DNA from: Paenibacillus sp. YPG26
Lineage (GTDB): Bacteria > Bacillota > Bacilli > Paenibacillales > Paenibacillaceae
Length of the DNA stretch: 64,000 bases
Direction of reading: 5' to 3'
Assembly: GCF_023704175.1 (NCBI RefSeq)
Contig: NZ_CP084530.1
Span: forward strand, 1,262,001-1,326,000
Made by a program: the position numbers and the translations under genes
In this document: positions 54,468-62,697 of the stretch, piece by piece
Position numbering within the stretch: the stretch's first letter is position 1
Layout of the letters: every line of letters starts with the position of its first letter
Notes under the pieces: model-generated
Databases searched by the model: none
Seen by the model: the letters and a program-made list of their open reading frames with translations, nothing else
Told to the model about the DNA's origin: nothing

Positions 54468-54992
54468 ATGCTAAAAATGAACAAGTTAGGGAAGAAACTA
54501 TTTGCAGGTACATTGTCTTGTGTCATACTTCTTACAGGAGCCACTAGCGCATTCGCGGACAATACTACTACTTCTTCAACGCCTGTACAAAAAACTATTG
54601 TTGCACCATCTGTTGTACCGTCAAGTGATGTAATAACAAGTATCCAAGCCCCTCCTAGTAACGGTAACGGACAATTTCAAACAAACGGAATCAAATCATG
54701 GATTACAAAAAAAGCTCTTCAAGGCGTTTCATCAGCACTAAGAGCAGGCGCGAGAAATGAATGGGTACAAAAAATTATTACAGACTACCTTGATGCTGGT
54801 TCCGCAAAAGTTTTCAAGAATAATTTAAGTGGCATCGCCGATATTCTCGACGAAATAGTTGCAGCTGGAAACTTTGCGGAAAGCTACGTAAAAAGAATAC
54901 TTTGGGAAGGGTTGGAGGAAATTACGGGCGAAAAGTCTGTTTCCTTTCAAATTGCCGATGCAGTAACGTCAATTATCTTCTTTTTACTCTAA
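54468..54992 (+). CDS. Secreted protein of unknown function in IS-flanked cargo
   Basis: 174 residues from ATG 54468 (TTTGGAGA 7 bases upstream). A clear Sec signal peptide, basic start KMNKLGKKLFAGTLSC, hydrophobic core and AFA cleavage site before DNTTT, gives a mature protein of about 140 residues. A Ser/Thr/Pro-rich segment is followed by helices (SWITKKALQGVSSALRAGAR, IADILDEIVAAGNFAESYVK) and a very hydrophobic end (SIIFFLL). I do not recognise a family. It reads opposite to the phage lysis genes around it and is followed 13 bases later by a cytoplasmic partner. Confidence 0.82.
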   Translation: MLKMNKLGKKLFAGTLSCVILLTGATSAFADNTTTSSTPVQKTIVAPSVVPSSDVITSIQAPPSNGNGQFQTNGIKSWITKKALQGVSSALRAGARNEWVQKIITDYLDAGSAKVFKNNLSGIADILDEIVAAGNFAESYVKRILWEGLEEITGEKSVSFQIADAVTSIIFFLL

Positions 54993-55005
54993 TATAGGGG
55001 GATAT

Positions 55006-55488
55006 ATGTTGGAAAACGAATTACTAGCGCAACAGAAACGCATTGATGAGTTGGAAACACAAGTTGGAAACTTAAATAATAACTTGCAACGACTAGCGAT
55101 GATTTCAAAAGTCGATGAAAAGTACCCGTATTGGCATACACTTGTTCAATATCAATTTTCTGAATTGCAAAGATTGGATTTAGAATTTGTACTTTCTATT
55201 ATGTCGGACAGGCTTAGTGGCATAAAAATTGTCGTGAACTCTTCCGATGAACAGGACGATATTCCTTTGGGTGTGGATTCAGAAGATAGGATTATTTCTT
55301 TTCAGAAGGCGTTGAAATATCCCAAGGTTCTCTTTAACAATGAACTTCCAACATTAGAAGAAGTTCAAGGCATCTACAAGCAATTAGGTATATGCAATGA
55401 ACATCGTACAACGGTCATACTTAAAGCAATGTACGATCAAGGACTGTACAAAAAAATAATTAAACAATTATTATCTATAGCTGATTAA
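55006..55488 (+). CDS. Coiled-coil protein of unknown function, partner of the secreted protein
   Basis: 160 residues, no signal peptide. A leucine-spaced coiled coil at the N terminus (NELLAQQKRIDELETQVGNL) is followed by a mixed soluble domain (YPYWHTLVQYQFSELQRLDL, EEVQGIYKQLGICNEHRTTV). No family recognised. AGGGGG lies 4 bases before ATG 55006. Its tight spacing to the secreted protein suggests a pair, perhaps effector and immunity or regulator; that is speculation. A terminator follows. Confidence 0.8.
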   Translation: MLENELLAQQKRIDELETQVGNLNNNLQRLAMISKVDEKYPYWHTLVQYQFSELQRLDLEFVLSIMSDRLSGIKIVVNSSDEQDDIPLGVDSEDRIISFQKALKYPKVLFNNELPTLEEVQGIYKQLGICNEHRTTVILKAMYDQGLYKKIIKQLLSIAD

Positions 55489-55500
55489 TTGAATTGTTAA

Positions 55501-55527
55501 GGGACGGGGAGCATACCCGTTCCTTTT
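55501..55527 (+). terminator. Terminator of the two-gene cargo operon
   Basis: GGGACGGG and CCCGTTCC arms (one G-T pair) with a 7-base loop, then TTTT. Confidence 0.7.
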
Positions 55528-55617
55528 ACGTTCGTATTTAAAGTTATTAATGCCTTTCTAATGATTCACAGACATAATTATAAAAAACCATATAATGAAC
55601 AGCTTTAATAACTTTTC

Positions 55618-56064
55618 CTATTTCATATTTTCCTCTTTAAATTCACTTTTTGTTTTCAGAACGCCAATCGCTCTTTTGAATTGCTCTGGCATTGGAAGAT
55701 CGAGTCTACCGTAGTTCTCCACCAACGAAATCAACTCATTACTTATATAAAAGTAAGTTGCTCCGACAGCTAGGCTTAGTGTGCCACTTAATCCAAGTAG
55801 GCTATCAATCCTATATAGAATAGCGATGACAGTGAACATAAGAAATTTTTTGAATATTCCTAAGAAACCCTTATTTGAATTTAACCCTTTAGTTTTATCT
55901 GATGGATTTTTATACCCTTCACGTAGAGAAGCACATACTCCTGTAAACCAATCAAAAACAACTAATATAGCGAGCAGGGCAAGCGCTTCATTCCAACCAC
56001 CAAAGGCGTACGTAGTGATCACACCAAATGAAGCAATAATCATATTTAAAATTTTGTCATACAC
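55618..56064 (-). CDS. Phage holin (phage_holin_4/TcdE-like)
   Basis: 148 residues from GTG 56064, 7 bases after GGAGG on the minus strand. Three or so membrane segments: MIIASFGVITTYAFGGW, ALALLAILVVFDWFTGVCAS and the pair FKKFLMFTVIAILYRIDSL and LAVGATYFYISNELISL. FDWFTGVCASLREG followed by KTKGLNSNKGFLGIFKK is the family hallmark. It would form the membrane lesion that lets the amidase reach the wall. The C-terminal tail is charged. The two genes are separated by the oppositely oriented secreted-protein operon. Confidence 0.9.
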   Translation of the reverse strand: MYDKILNMIIASFGVITTYAFGGWNEALALLAILVVFDWFTGVCASLREGYKNPSDKTKGLNSNKGFLGIFKKFLMFTVIAILYRIDSLLGLSGTLSLAVGATYFYISNELISLVENYGRLDLPMPEQFKRAIGVLKTKSEFKEENMK

Positions 56065-56091
56065 AAATTTTCCTCCACAATACATAATAAA

Positions 56092-56120
56092 AAGGACTCC
56101 TTAAAAATTAAGGAGTCCTT
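56092..56120 (-). terminator. Hairpin next to the left end of IS copy 2
   Basis: AAGGACTCCTTAA and TTAAGGAGTCCTT around AAA, ending one base before the IS. Read on the minus strand it is followed by a T run, so it looks like the terminator of the gene that once preceded the holin. Confidence 0.75.
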
Positions 56121-57568
56121 ACAGATTGCAGACAAACTCCTTGTTCCCGTTTGGAACACAGGAGTTTGTCTTTGTTTTTTCTGTAAGAGATCATAAATAA
56201 AGCGAAATATCGCTTTGAGCCACCGGACTTCCAGAGCCAGGTGGCTAACTTTTTGAGGTTCATGCAAGCAAAAACGAGCATCGCCTGCATGGAAACTTTA
56301 CGAAGTCCTCGTAAAGTCGTCCATCGCATGCCATGCTTTTCCTTTAGATCTGCAAATACGCGCTCAATCGTTTCCTTGCGCTGTGAGTAAATTTGTTTGT
56401 TTTCATCGGTATGCCGAAGGTGGTCTGCTTCCTCCAGATAGTCAGCCCAAATATGGCGGCTAATTCGCTTGGTGAAGTCCTTGCTTTCGGTACACTGACT
56501 CAAGAAGGGGCAGTCTTTGCATATTGTGGGATCGGAACGATACATCTTGTACCCTTCCCGGTTCGTCAATTCATAGGTTAGAAACTCATGGTTCGGACAG
56601 ATATAGGCATCGTAGTGCTCATCGTATACGTAATCATACTTCTTGAAAAAGCCATCCTTCGTACGAGGTCTTGTGTATGGCATAACAGGCCGTATCCCGT
56701 CATCGATCAGCAATTTACTAATGTAGGGAGTCTTGTATCCAGCGTCAACTGCTACAGCTGTGGGCTTGCCCAGAGACTTCTTTACGAGCTCAAGCACATC
56801 CTCAAACACCTGGCTGTCATGTACATTTCCTGGAGTTACTTTCGCACCCAGAACAAAGCCGTTGCGGTCGCAGGCCGTATGAAAACTGTAGGCAAATACA
56901 CGTTCTTTTTCGCCCTTTACAAATAGTCCGCTCTCAGGGTCGGAGATGCTTGTTTTTGTTTCTTTCAGAGCGGACTTAGGCTTTTTTCCGAAAGGCTTCT
57001 TCCCATGCTGGATCCGGTCTTCATTAATCTCTTTATCAAGCTGCTCTTGGTACTTTTTGCTTTGCTCCTGTACCATCGTTTTTTCATATTTATTTTTGTT
57101 GGCGTTTGCCTTCACATGCGTTGCATCCATGAAAAGCACGTCAGGCTCTACAAAGCCATGCCCTAAAGCTTCTTCCAGAATACGTGCAAAAATGGATTCA
57201 AAAATATCCGTGTCCTTAAACCTGCGAACATAGTTTTTACCAAAAGTGGTGAAGTGGGGAATGGGCTGGGTAAAGTCATAGCCGATGAACCAGCGGTAAG
57301 CTACGTTAGTTTCAATTTCCCGAATGGTTTGGCGCATGGAGCGAATGCCAAATAGATACTGGATAAGCACGATTTTAATCAGAACTACGGGATCGACACT
57401 CGGACGCCCTGTAACCGCACTGTATTTATCTTGAACCAGCTCGTATATAAAACTAAAATCGATCGCATTTTCTAACTTGCGAACCAAATGATCCTTAGGC
57501 ACAAGGTCGTCTAGCGCATTCACAGAAATCTGAAAGCGACCTTCATAATTATTTTTACTAATCATCAT
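56108..57568 (-). CDS. IS1182-family transposase, copy 2 (stop codon lost, extended)
   Basis: 486 residues, the first 472 identical to copy 1. The TAA that ends copy 1 is AAA here, so translation continues through the IS end (residues KREQGVCLQS) and takes its stop, after VRTP, from the flanking hairpin. Apart from this change, the substitutions I found between the copies are synonymous. DDE residues and the Cys cluster are intact, so it is probably still active. Confidence 0.92.
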   Translation of the reverse strand: MMISKNNYEGRFQISVNALDDLVPKDHLVRKLENAIDFSFIYELVQDKYSAVTGRPSVDPVVLIKIVLIQYLFGIRSMRQTIREIETNVAYRWFIGYDFTQPIPHFTTFGKNYVRRFKDTDIFESIFARILEEALGHGFVEPDVLFMDATHVKANANKNKYEKTMVQEQSKKYQEQLDKEINEDRIQHGKKPFGKKPKSALKETKTSISDPESGLFVKGEKERVFAYSFHTACDRNGFVLGAKVTPGNVHDSQVFEDVLELVKKSLGKPTAVAVDAGYKTPYISKLLIDDGIRPVMPYTRPRTKDGFFKKYDYVYDEHYDAYICPNHEFLTYELTNREGYKMYRSDPTICKDCPFLSQCTESKDFTKRISRHIWADYLEEADHLRHTDENKQIYSQRKETIERVFADLKEKHGMRWTTLRGLRKVSMQAMLVFACMNLKKLATWLWKSGGSKRYFALFMISYRKNKDKLLCSKREQGVCLQSVRTP

Positions 57569-57654
57569 TTACACCTCGAATCAACCTTTTCCTTGACTTA
57601 TTCTACAAAAAAAGTCTGTAGACCTGCTCCTTTCGGAACTTTGTCTACAGACTG
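56122..57654 (-). mobile_element. IS1182-family insertion sequence, copy 2
   Basis: 1533 bp, same length, ends and orientation as copy 1. It is flanked on the left by the hairpin at 56092-56120 and on the right by the second 21-bp direct repeat. Together with copy 1 it frames 3212 bp of cargo. Confidence 0.92.
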
Positions 57655-57682
57655 GAATCCTTTTAATAAGGATTCTTTTTTT
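57655..57682 (+). terminator. Right 21-bp direct repeat with its T run (original terminator)
   Basis: The same stem-loop as at 51356-51376, here followed by seven T, a complete terminator. It shows what the uninterrupted site downstream of the 50969 gene looked like. Confidence 0.88.
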
Positions 57683-57790
57683 TCTATTTTTTCGGCCTTT
57701 TAACAAGAAAGCCAGCTTGCAAAAAGTTCATACTTAGTTCATTTTCCACCCTTATACTGCAACCATATTAATTTTTATGGGGGCCTATGA

Positions 57791-59767
57791 ATGATGAAGA
57801 TATGCAAGCTGTATCGATTAACCGGAAGAACACGTTATATGGACAGTATGATCCTGCGCATCGCTGCTGTACTGCTGGCTGCTGCTCTGGTCACCACGGG
57901 GTCTACTTGCTCCGCGTTCGGGGCGGAGGGCTCAAGATCAGGACATACCCCCTCAGGTATCCCGTACAGCCAATTGGAACATGAGATCGACAGCTATGTA
58001 AATTCGTATATCGGGAAGTCAACTCCAGGAGCGGCTGTCGTGGTAACACGAGGGGACCGGATCATCTTCTCCAAAGGTTACGGATATGCCAATATTGAGC
58101 AGAAGGTTCCTGTAGACCCTTCCAGGACGGTATTCAGTTATGGGTCCATCAATAAGATGTTTGTCTGGACCTCAGTGATGCAGTTGGTGGAACAAGGAAA
58201 GATGAGGCTGGATCAGGACATTAAGACTTACCTTCCGAAAGATCTGGGAGATAAGCTTCGGTATAAGTCGCCTATCACCATGCTGGACATCATGAGCCAT
58301 ACGGCCGGTTTTGAACAGCATCCACTGTCTTTGTTCATAAGGTCTGCGGATGATCTGAAGCCGCTTGAGGAGACGTTATTATCCGTCCAGCCTGAGCAAA
58401 TCTACGAGCCCGGCTCAGTAATAGCTTATTCTAACTATTCTACCGCCTTGGCGGCATTAACGGTGGAGAAGGTCAGCGGGCAAGACTTCCCGGACTACGA
58501 GATGAATCACATCCTTCGCCCGCTGGGCATGCTCCGAACGTCCGGGCATCCGAGCCTTAAGGATCATCCTGAACTGAAGAAGGATAAAGCGGAAGGGTAC
58601 GCCGCGGTAGAACAAGAGGGATTCACCCCTCGGGGCCAATATTATATCCCGCTCTATCCCGCGGGTGCCATGGAAGGAACGGCGGAAGATTTGGCCCGCT
58701 TCGCCATAGCCCTGACCACGAAGCATAATCCGCTCTTCTCCAGAACAGAGACGCTTCACGCGATGCTCTCCCGCAGCTATACTCCAGACAAGGATCTGCT
58801 TTCGAATGCGCATGGCTTTTGGGAATATAGTGGATCGCCCCGTGCAGTGGGCCATAGTGGGAATACGATGGGTTTCTCCAGCAATTTTGCCATTGTTCCT
58901 GAAGAGAAGCTGGGAATCGTGGTCCTGACTAACGCAGAGATAGAGCAAAGTCTTACAGCCGGACTGGTTAATCATCTGATACAGAACAAACACGCAATTT
59001 CTGCTGAATCCGGAGGGCCTTTACAGAGATCCAGTGATGTAGCCGGGCATTATGTCATTGCCCAAAATTCTTATACCACAGTCCAGGAAGTGCTCAGCTA
59101 TTTAGGGCTGATTAAGGCTGAGGCGAAGGGAGAATTTGACCTAACCGTTCGTGTTATGGGGATGTTCGGAGAATACAAGCAAATTCATCCGCAGCTATAC
59201 CAGCTTACTCATACCGAATATCCAAGACTTAAGAAGCTGGCTCCGCTGCTGTACGCTGAAATGTTACATGGCAAGGTCATACGTCTTAGCAAAGGAATAG
59301 CCACGGATATTGTTCCACTCCCGCCTGGCCGCTCTCTGCCTGCATTAATAAGCTATTTGGCCCTGGCCGTCCTATGTATTTTGTTTTTTGTCATAACACC
59401 TGCTGTGTTGTTAGTAAGGCGGCTATTAAGCTGTATGAAGGGAAAAGGTCTATCCAGTTCGAACCCTTCGGGCCGCTGGACGGCAGCAGCTTCGACAGGC
59501 GGAGCAGCCGTAGTGCTTAATAGCGCAGTCCTGCTTATGAATGCCGCAGGCAATCAGGATGCCACCGTGGGGCAGTTAAATACTGGAATTATGATAAACT
59601 GGATACTGGCCATACTTGCAGAAATTTTACTTGTAACTGCGATTTATAAAGGTAGACGGCAGTCTCAGACCCGCGGACAGAAGTGGTTGCAGATGACAAC
59701 GGCCTTACTGTTGAACAGCTTCTTGATTCTTTTAAGTAATTGGCATTTCTTTCATTTCATAGATTAG
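57791..59767 (+). CDS. Serine hydrolase of the class C beta-lactamase/DD-peptidase family, membrane-anchored
   Basis: 658 residues. An N-terminal export signal (MILRIAAVLLAAALVTTGSTC region) leads to an extracellular penicillin-binding-type domain with SINK (SxxK) in FSYGSINKMFVW, YSN (YxN) in IAYSNYSTAL and HSG in AVGHSGNTMGFSS, so the catalytic set is complete. After about residue 470 come roughly four membrane helices (SYLALAVLCILFFVITPAVL, IMINWILAILAEILLV, LLLNSFLILLSNWHFF). It resembles B. subtilis PbpE/FmtA-like esterases; the substrate is unknown. It is followed 32 bases later by a two-component pair. The start is uncertain by a few codons. Confidence 0.9.
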   Translation: MMKICKLYRLTGRTRYMDSMILRIAAVLLAAALVTTGSTCSAFGAEGSRSGHTPSGIPYSQLEHEIDSYVNSYIGKSTPGAAVVVTRGDRIIFSKGYGYANIEQKVPVDPSRTVFSYGSINKMFVWTSVMQLVEQGKMRLDQDIKTYLPKDLGDKLRYKSPITMLDIMSHTAGFEQHPLSLFIRSADDLKPLEETLLSVQPEQIYEPGSVIAYSNYSTALAALTVEKVSGQDFPDYEMNHILRPLGMLRTSGHPSLKDHPELKKDKAEGYAAVEQEGFTPRGQYYIPLYPAGAMEGTAEDLARFAIALTTKHNPLFSRTETLHAMLSRSYTPDKDLLSNAHGFWEYSGSPRAVGHSGNTMGFSSNFAIVPEEKLGIVVLTNAEIEQSLTAGLVNHLIQNKHAISAESGGPLQRSSDVAGHYVIAQNSYTTVQEVLSYLGLIKAEAKGEFDLTVRVMGMFGEYKQIHPQLYQLTHTEYPRLKKLAPLLYAEMLHGKVIRLSKGIATDIVPLPPGRSLPALISYLALAVLCILFFVITPAVLLVRRLLSCMKGKGLSSSNPSGRWTAAASTGGAAVVLNSAVLLMNAAGNQDATVGQLNTGIMINWILAILAEILLVTAIYKGRRQSQTRGQKWLQMTTALLLNSFLILLSNWHFFHFID

Positions 59768-59799
59768 AGACCAAGAGGATTCAGAATGGAGAAGCAGAT

Positions 59800-60474
59800 A
59801 TGATTCATGTCATGGTAGTTGAAGATGATACTAATCTCAGGAGACTGATTACCGCCTCACTGGAGCAGCAGCATTATCGTGTTCTCCAGGCAGCGGATAG
59901 CCGTGAGGCGTTGTCTCTTCTTGAGGAGCATCAAATAGACCTGATGATCAGCGATATTATGATGCCGGGAATGGACGGAATTGAACTGACCCGTCTGGTG
60001 CGGGAGGCTAATTTTTATTTTCCAATTCTGATGGTGACGGCCAAGGAGGAATTCGAAGACAAGAGACAGGGCTTTCTGGCCGGGACGGATGATTATATGG
60101 TGAAGCCGCTGGATATGAATGAGATGCTGCTCCGGGTTGCAGCCCTGCTGAGGAGAGCCCGGATCGCGAATGAACACCGGATTGTTATCGGAGATAGTGT
60201 GCTCGACTGCCGTACAATGACTGTAACCGTGAAGGACGTCTGCATTCCTTTGCCCAAAAAAGAGTTCTACTTACTGTTCAAGCTGCTTAGCTATCCCGGT
60301 CAGATCTTCACCAGACAGCAGCTCATGGACGAAATCTGGGGCCTGGATGCCACAGCAGATGAGAGGACCGTGGATGTACATGTGAAGCGTCTAAGAGAAA
60401 AGCTGGACGTATGGACGCCGTTCGCAATAGTTACCGTGCGGGGGCTTGGGTATAAAGCGGAGAAGAGGGTATGA
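59800..60474 (+). CDS. OmpR-family response regulator
   Basis: 224 residues from ATG 59800 (GGAGAAG 5 bases upstream; the longer frame lies inside the hydrolase gene). The receiver has VVEDDTNLRR, the phosphorylated Asp in LMISDIMMPGMDG and Lys in DDYMVKPLD. The winged helix has LPKKEFYLLFKLLSYPGQIF and DERTVDVHVKRLREKL. It overlaps the kinase gene by 4 bases. With the serine hydrolase it forms a three-gene operon that probably senses a cell-envelope signal. Confidence 0.94.
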   Translation: MIHVMVVEDDTNLRRLITASLEQQHYRVLQAADSREALSLLEEHQIDLMISDIMMPGMDGIELTRLVREANFYFPILMVTAKEEFEDKRQGFLAGTDDYMVKPLDMNEMLLRVAALLRRARIANEHRIVIGDSVLDCRTMTVTVKDVCIPLPKKEFYLLFKLLSYPGQIFTRQQLMDEIWGLDATADERTVDVHVKRLREKLDVWTPFAIVTVRGLGYKAEKRV

Positions 60475-61841
60475 GAAGGTTTGGCTTTACCTCGATACGT
60501 CTAAAACTCGTTCTAATTTTTATGGGCATTCTGCTTGGTTCCTGCCAGTTGGCATTTACGTTTGCTATTAATTTTTACTTTGATAAGGTACTTACGGATA
60601 TGGAGAGCCATCTAATGGCAGAGTCGCGGCTGATCAGGCAGCTGGCAGGAAGGACGGATCTCAGCGCAGAGGAGATCGCCCGCCTGAGCAGGACATCCTT
60701 TTACCAAATGGATTACTACTCGCAGAGCAGGGATCTTCCCGTGTCCCTGGATCAGAGCTCGAAAGCTCAGCTGGAAGCGGGTACAAGTATCTATGTGCCG
60801 GTGGAGCGGGAGAATCGGAGTGTCCGGGCAACGCTGTTCAAGCTGCGTGAGCGATATGTGCTGCTGACTCCTTATGTGGCGGCCTACTTCGACCCCGTTG
60901 CGCAGCTTATGGTGAACACAATCATCAACTGCGCGATTATCGGTTCTGTGCTAATCCTGATTGCGGTCAGGCAGATGATGAAGCCTCTTCGGCGGCTTAC
61001 CGAGGCCACGCGGGAGGTTGCCAAGGGCAAATTCTCGGTGCAGGTGCCCTATTCAGGCAGGGATGAAGTGGCCAGGCTGGCACAGGATTTCAATACAATG
61101 GTTGGGGAACTGAAGCAGATTGAATATTTGCGCAAGGACTTTATCAACAACGTGTCTCATGAATTCAGAACTCCCATTTCTTCCATCCAGGGCTTTGCCC
61201 GGCTTCTTCAGACCAGCCCAATGCCCAGGGAGCAGCTGCTGGAATATACAGATGTGATTATCGAGGAGACTAGTCGTCTGAATAAGCTATCGTCTAATAT
61301 TCTTAAGCTATCCCGTGTGGAGAATCAGACCATGCCCACCCAATGCATGTCTTTTTCGCTGGATGAGCAGATCCGTAGGACAATTCTGCTGTTGGAGACC
61401 GAGTGGCACAAAAAAGGGTTGACACTTGATCTAGACCTGCCTGGAACGAATATTTATGGGGATGAGGAGCTGATCCAGCAAATCTGGATCAATTTGCTCG
61501 GTAATGCGATTAAGTTCTCTGACGAGGGTGGTACTGTCGGCGTATCGATAGCCCGCGGGAACGAAGTAATCTGCGTCCGCATCAGGGACGAAGGCTGCGG
61601 TATTCCTGAACCGGCATTGTCACGCATATTTGAGCACTTTTATCAGGCGGATAGCTCCCGCAGCAGACAGGGAAGCGGACTGGGACTTGCCATCGTTAAA
61701 AGGGTTACCGAGCTGTGCGGGGGTACTGTATCTGTCCAGAGCGAGGAGGGGCTTGGATCGGTATTCACGGTTGAGCTTCCGCTAGGTAATCGGAATTACT
61801 CAAAACCTGACTTGCCTGAAGGGCAGCTGTTGAGGAAATAG
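60471..61841 (+). CDS. Sensor histidine kinase with HAMP domain
   Basis: 456 residues. Two membrane helices (LKLVLIFMGILLGSCQLAFTF and MVNTIINCAIIGSVLILIAV) enclose an extracellular segment of about 110 residues; a HAMP domain follows (MMKPLRRLTEATREVAKGKF). The H-box is FINNVSHEFRTPISSIQGF; N, G1 and G2 boxes are WINLLGNAIKFS, DEGCGIPEPALSRIF and GSGLGLAIVKRV, so it is intact. Its start is coupled to the regulator (ATGA overlap). Confidence 0.95.
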   Translation: MRRFGFTSIRLKLVLIFMGILLGSCQLAFTFAINFYFDKVLTDMESHLMAESRLIRQLAGRTDLSAEEIARLSRTSFYQMDYYSQSRDLPVSLDQSSKAQLEAGTSIYVPVERENRSVRATLFKLRERYVLLTPYVAAYFDPVAQLMVNTIINCAIIGSVLILIAVRQMMKPLRRLTEATREVAKGKFSVQVPYSGRDEVARLAQDFNTMVGELKQIEYLRKDFINNVSHEFRTPISSIQGFARLLQTSPMPREQLLEYTDVIIEETSRLNKLSSNILKLSRVENQTMPTQCMSFSLDEQIRRTILLLETEWHKKGLTLDLDLPGTNIYGDEELIQQIWINLLGNAIKFSDEGGTVGVSIARGNEVICVRIRDEGCGIPEPALSRIFEHFYQADSSRSRQGSGLGLAIVKRVTELCGGTVSVQSEEGLGSVFTVELPLGNRNYSKPDLPEGQLLRK

Positions 61842-61845
61842 AGAC

Positions 61846-61887
61846 AAGCCGTGGTTCCGTCATAAGACGGTTGACCACGGCTTTGCT
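61846..61887 (+). terminator. Terminator of the hydrolase/two-component operon
   Basis: AAGCCGTGGT and ACCACGGCTT arms with inner CCGTC/GACGG pairing around ATAA; the following T tract is short (TTTGCTT). Confidence 0.75.
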
Positions 61888-61936
61888 TGGATAAAGACCG
61901 TTCAAGGCCTGCAGAAATAAGGCCACTTGTGCTTAT

Positions 61937-62119
61937 CTAATTGCTGTCCGAAGAGTTCCCGCTTGACGGGCGCGTTCCGTCGGGTCTTTCATTGGCCAGT
62001 GCATCAGGAAGTTCCACACTGTCCGGATAAGAATCCTTCACGAACATACCGGAATCCTTATCAATATCCCGCTGGGTTACCAAATCAACTTGCTCATGAG
62101 TTTCCTTTTGTTCACTCAT
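61937..62119 (-). CDS. Small acidic protein of unknown function
   Basis: 60 residues from ATG 62119, with GGGAGGG 7 to 8 bases upstream on the minus strand. Hydrophilic and acidic: MSEQKETHEQVDLVTQRDID at the start and a Ser/Asn/Asp-rich end. No family recognised. The good ribosome site and the terminator on its far side support a real gene. Confidence 0.6.
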   Translation of the reverse strand: MSEQKETHEQVDLVTQRDIDKDSGMFVKDSYPDSVELPDALANERPDGTRPSSGNSSDSN

Positions 62120-62283
62120 CCTTAAGCCCTCCCTTACTGTGATGCATTCCCTATATATATCCCCGTTTGAGGGCCTACCCAATCACGGGATATGCCTGGG
62201 AGTCCGGCAGGTTAACCAAGGAGGGCCAAGGTCTGTCTATAGCGTCGGTTCACAGAGTTTGACTATAGCGTCAGCTCAAATTG

Positions 62284-62520
62284 TTAAATAAGAGCGATCG
62301 CCAGAAGCGTGAACAGGCTGAGTGTCAAAATCTCATTTCCATAACCATAGCCATACGGTGTAAAAGCGGATGTGCGGACAGAACCGCCGCCCCTCTCCTG
62401 CTGCAGATAGACATTCTCTCTATCCACATCGACAATAGTGCCCTGGTAGTGCTTGCCGTCCACAGTAAGCAGGCGTACTTTCTTGTTCTTGCATTGCAGG
62501 CAGTTATAATAGGCTTCCAT
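62284..62520 (-). CDS. Small protein with an Sm-like fold and a C-terminal membrane helix
   Basis: 78 residues from ATG 62520, with GGGAGAGA upstream on the minus strand. A CxxC-containing start (YYNCLQCKNKKVRLL) leads into VDGKHYQGTIVDVDRENVYL, the strand-turn-strand pattern of LSm-type beta barrels, then a Gly/Tyr linker and a hydrophobic tail (ILTLSLFTLLAIALI). Function unknown; similar small proteins occur in Bacillales. Confidence 0.7.
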   Translation of the reverse strand: MEAYYNCLQCKNKKVRLLTVDGKHYQGTIVDVDRENVYLQQERGGGSVRTSAFTPYGYGYGNEILTLSLFTLLAIALI

Positions 62521-62697
62521 GATGATCTCTCCCTTCTCGTATAGTTGTATAATATGAGCAGAGAAGGGTCGTGGAACGGCATTGGTACCTGTATCCATAT
62601 GGAATGAACTACAGAATTAGAGGAATCATTTTTTCAAATTATGAGGAGGTATGGTATATTTGTTAGAATAAAATATAAAAAAAGGGAGCAGAAACCG

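Larger units (their letters stand above)
51356..57675. mobile_element. Composite IS1182 element carrying a phage lysis module
   Basis: Two directly oriented IS copies with 3.2 kb between them, bounded outside by an identical 21-bp repeat. The simplest reading is that the whole IS-cargo-IS unit inserted once into the terminator of the 50969 gene and duplicated the stem-loop. Loss of an internal chromosomal segment by IS recombination is the alternative. Confidence 0.7.

Noticed and set aside
51356..57675. An intact prophage
   Set aside because: Only holin and amidase are phage-like; there are no structural, replication, integrase or regulatory genes, and the borders are IS ends.
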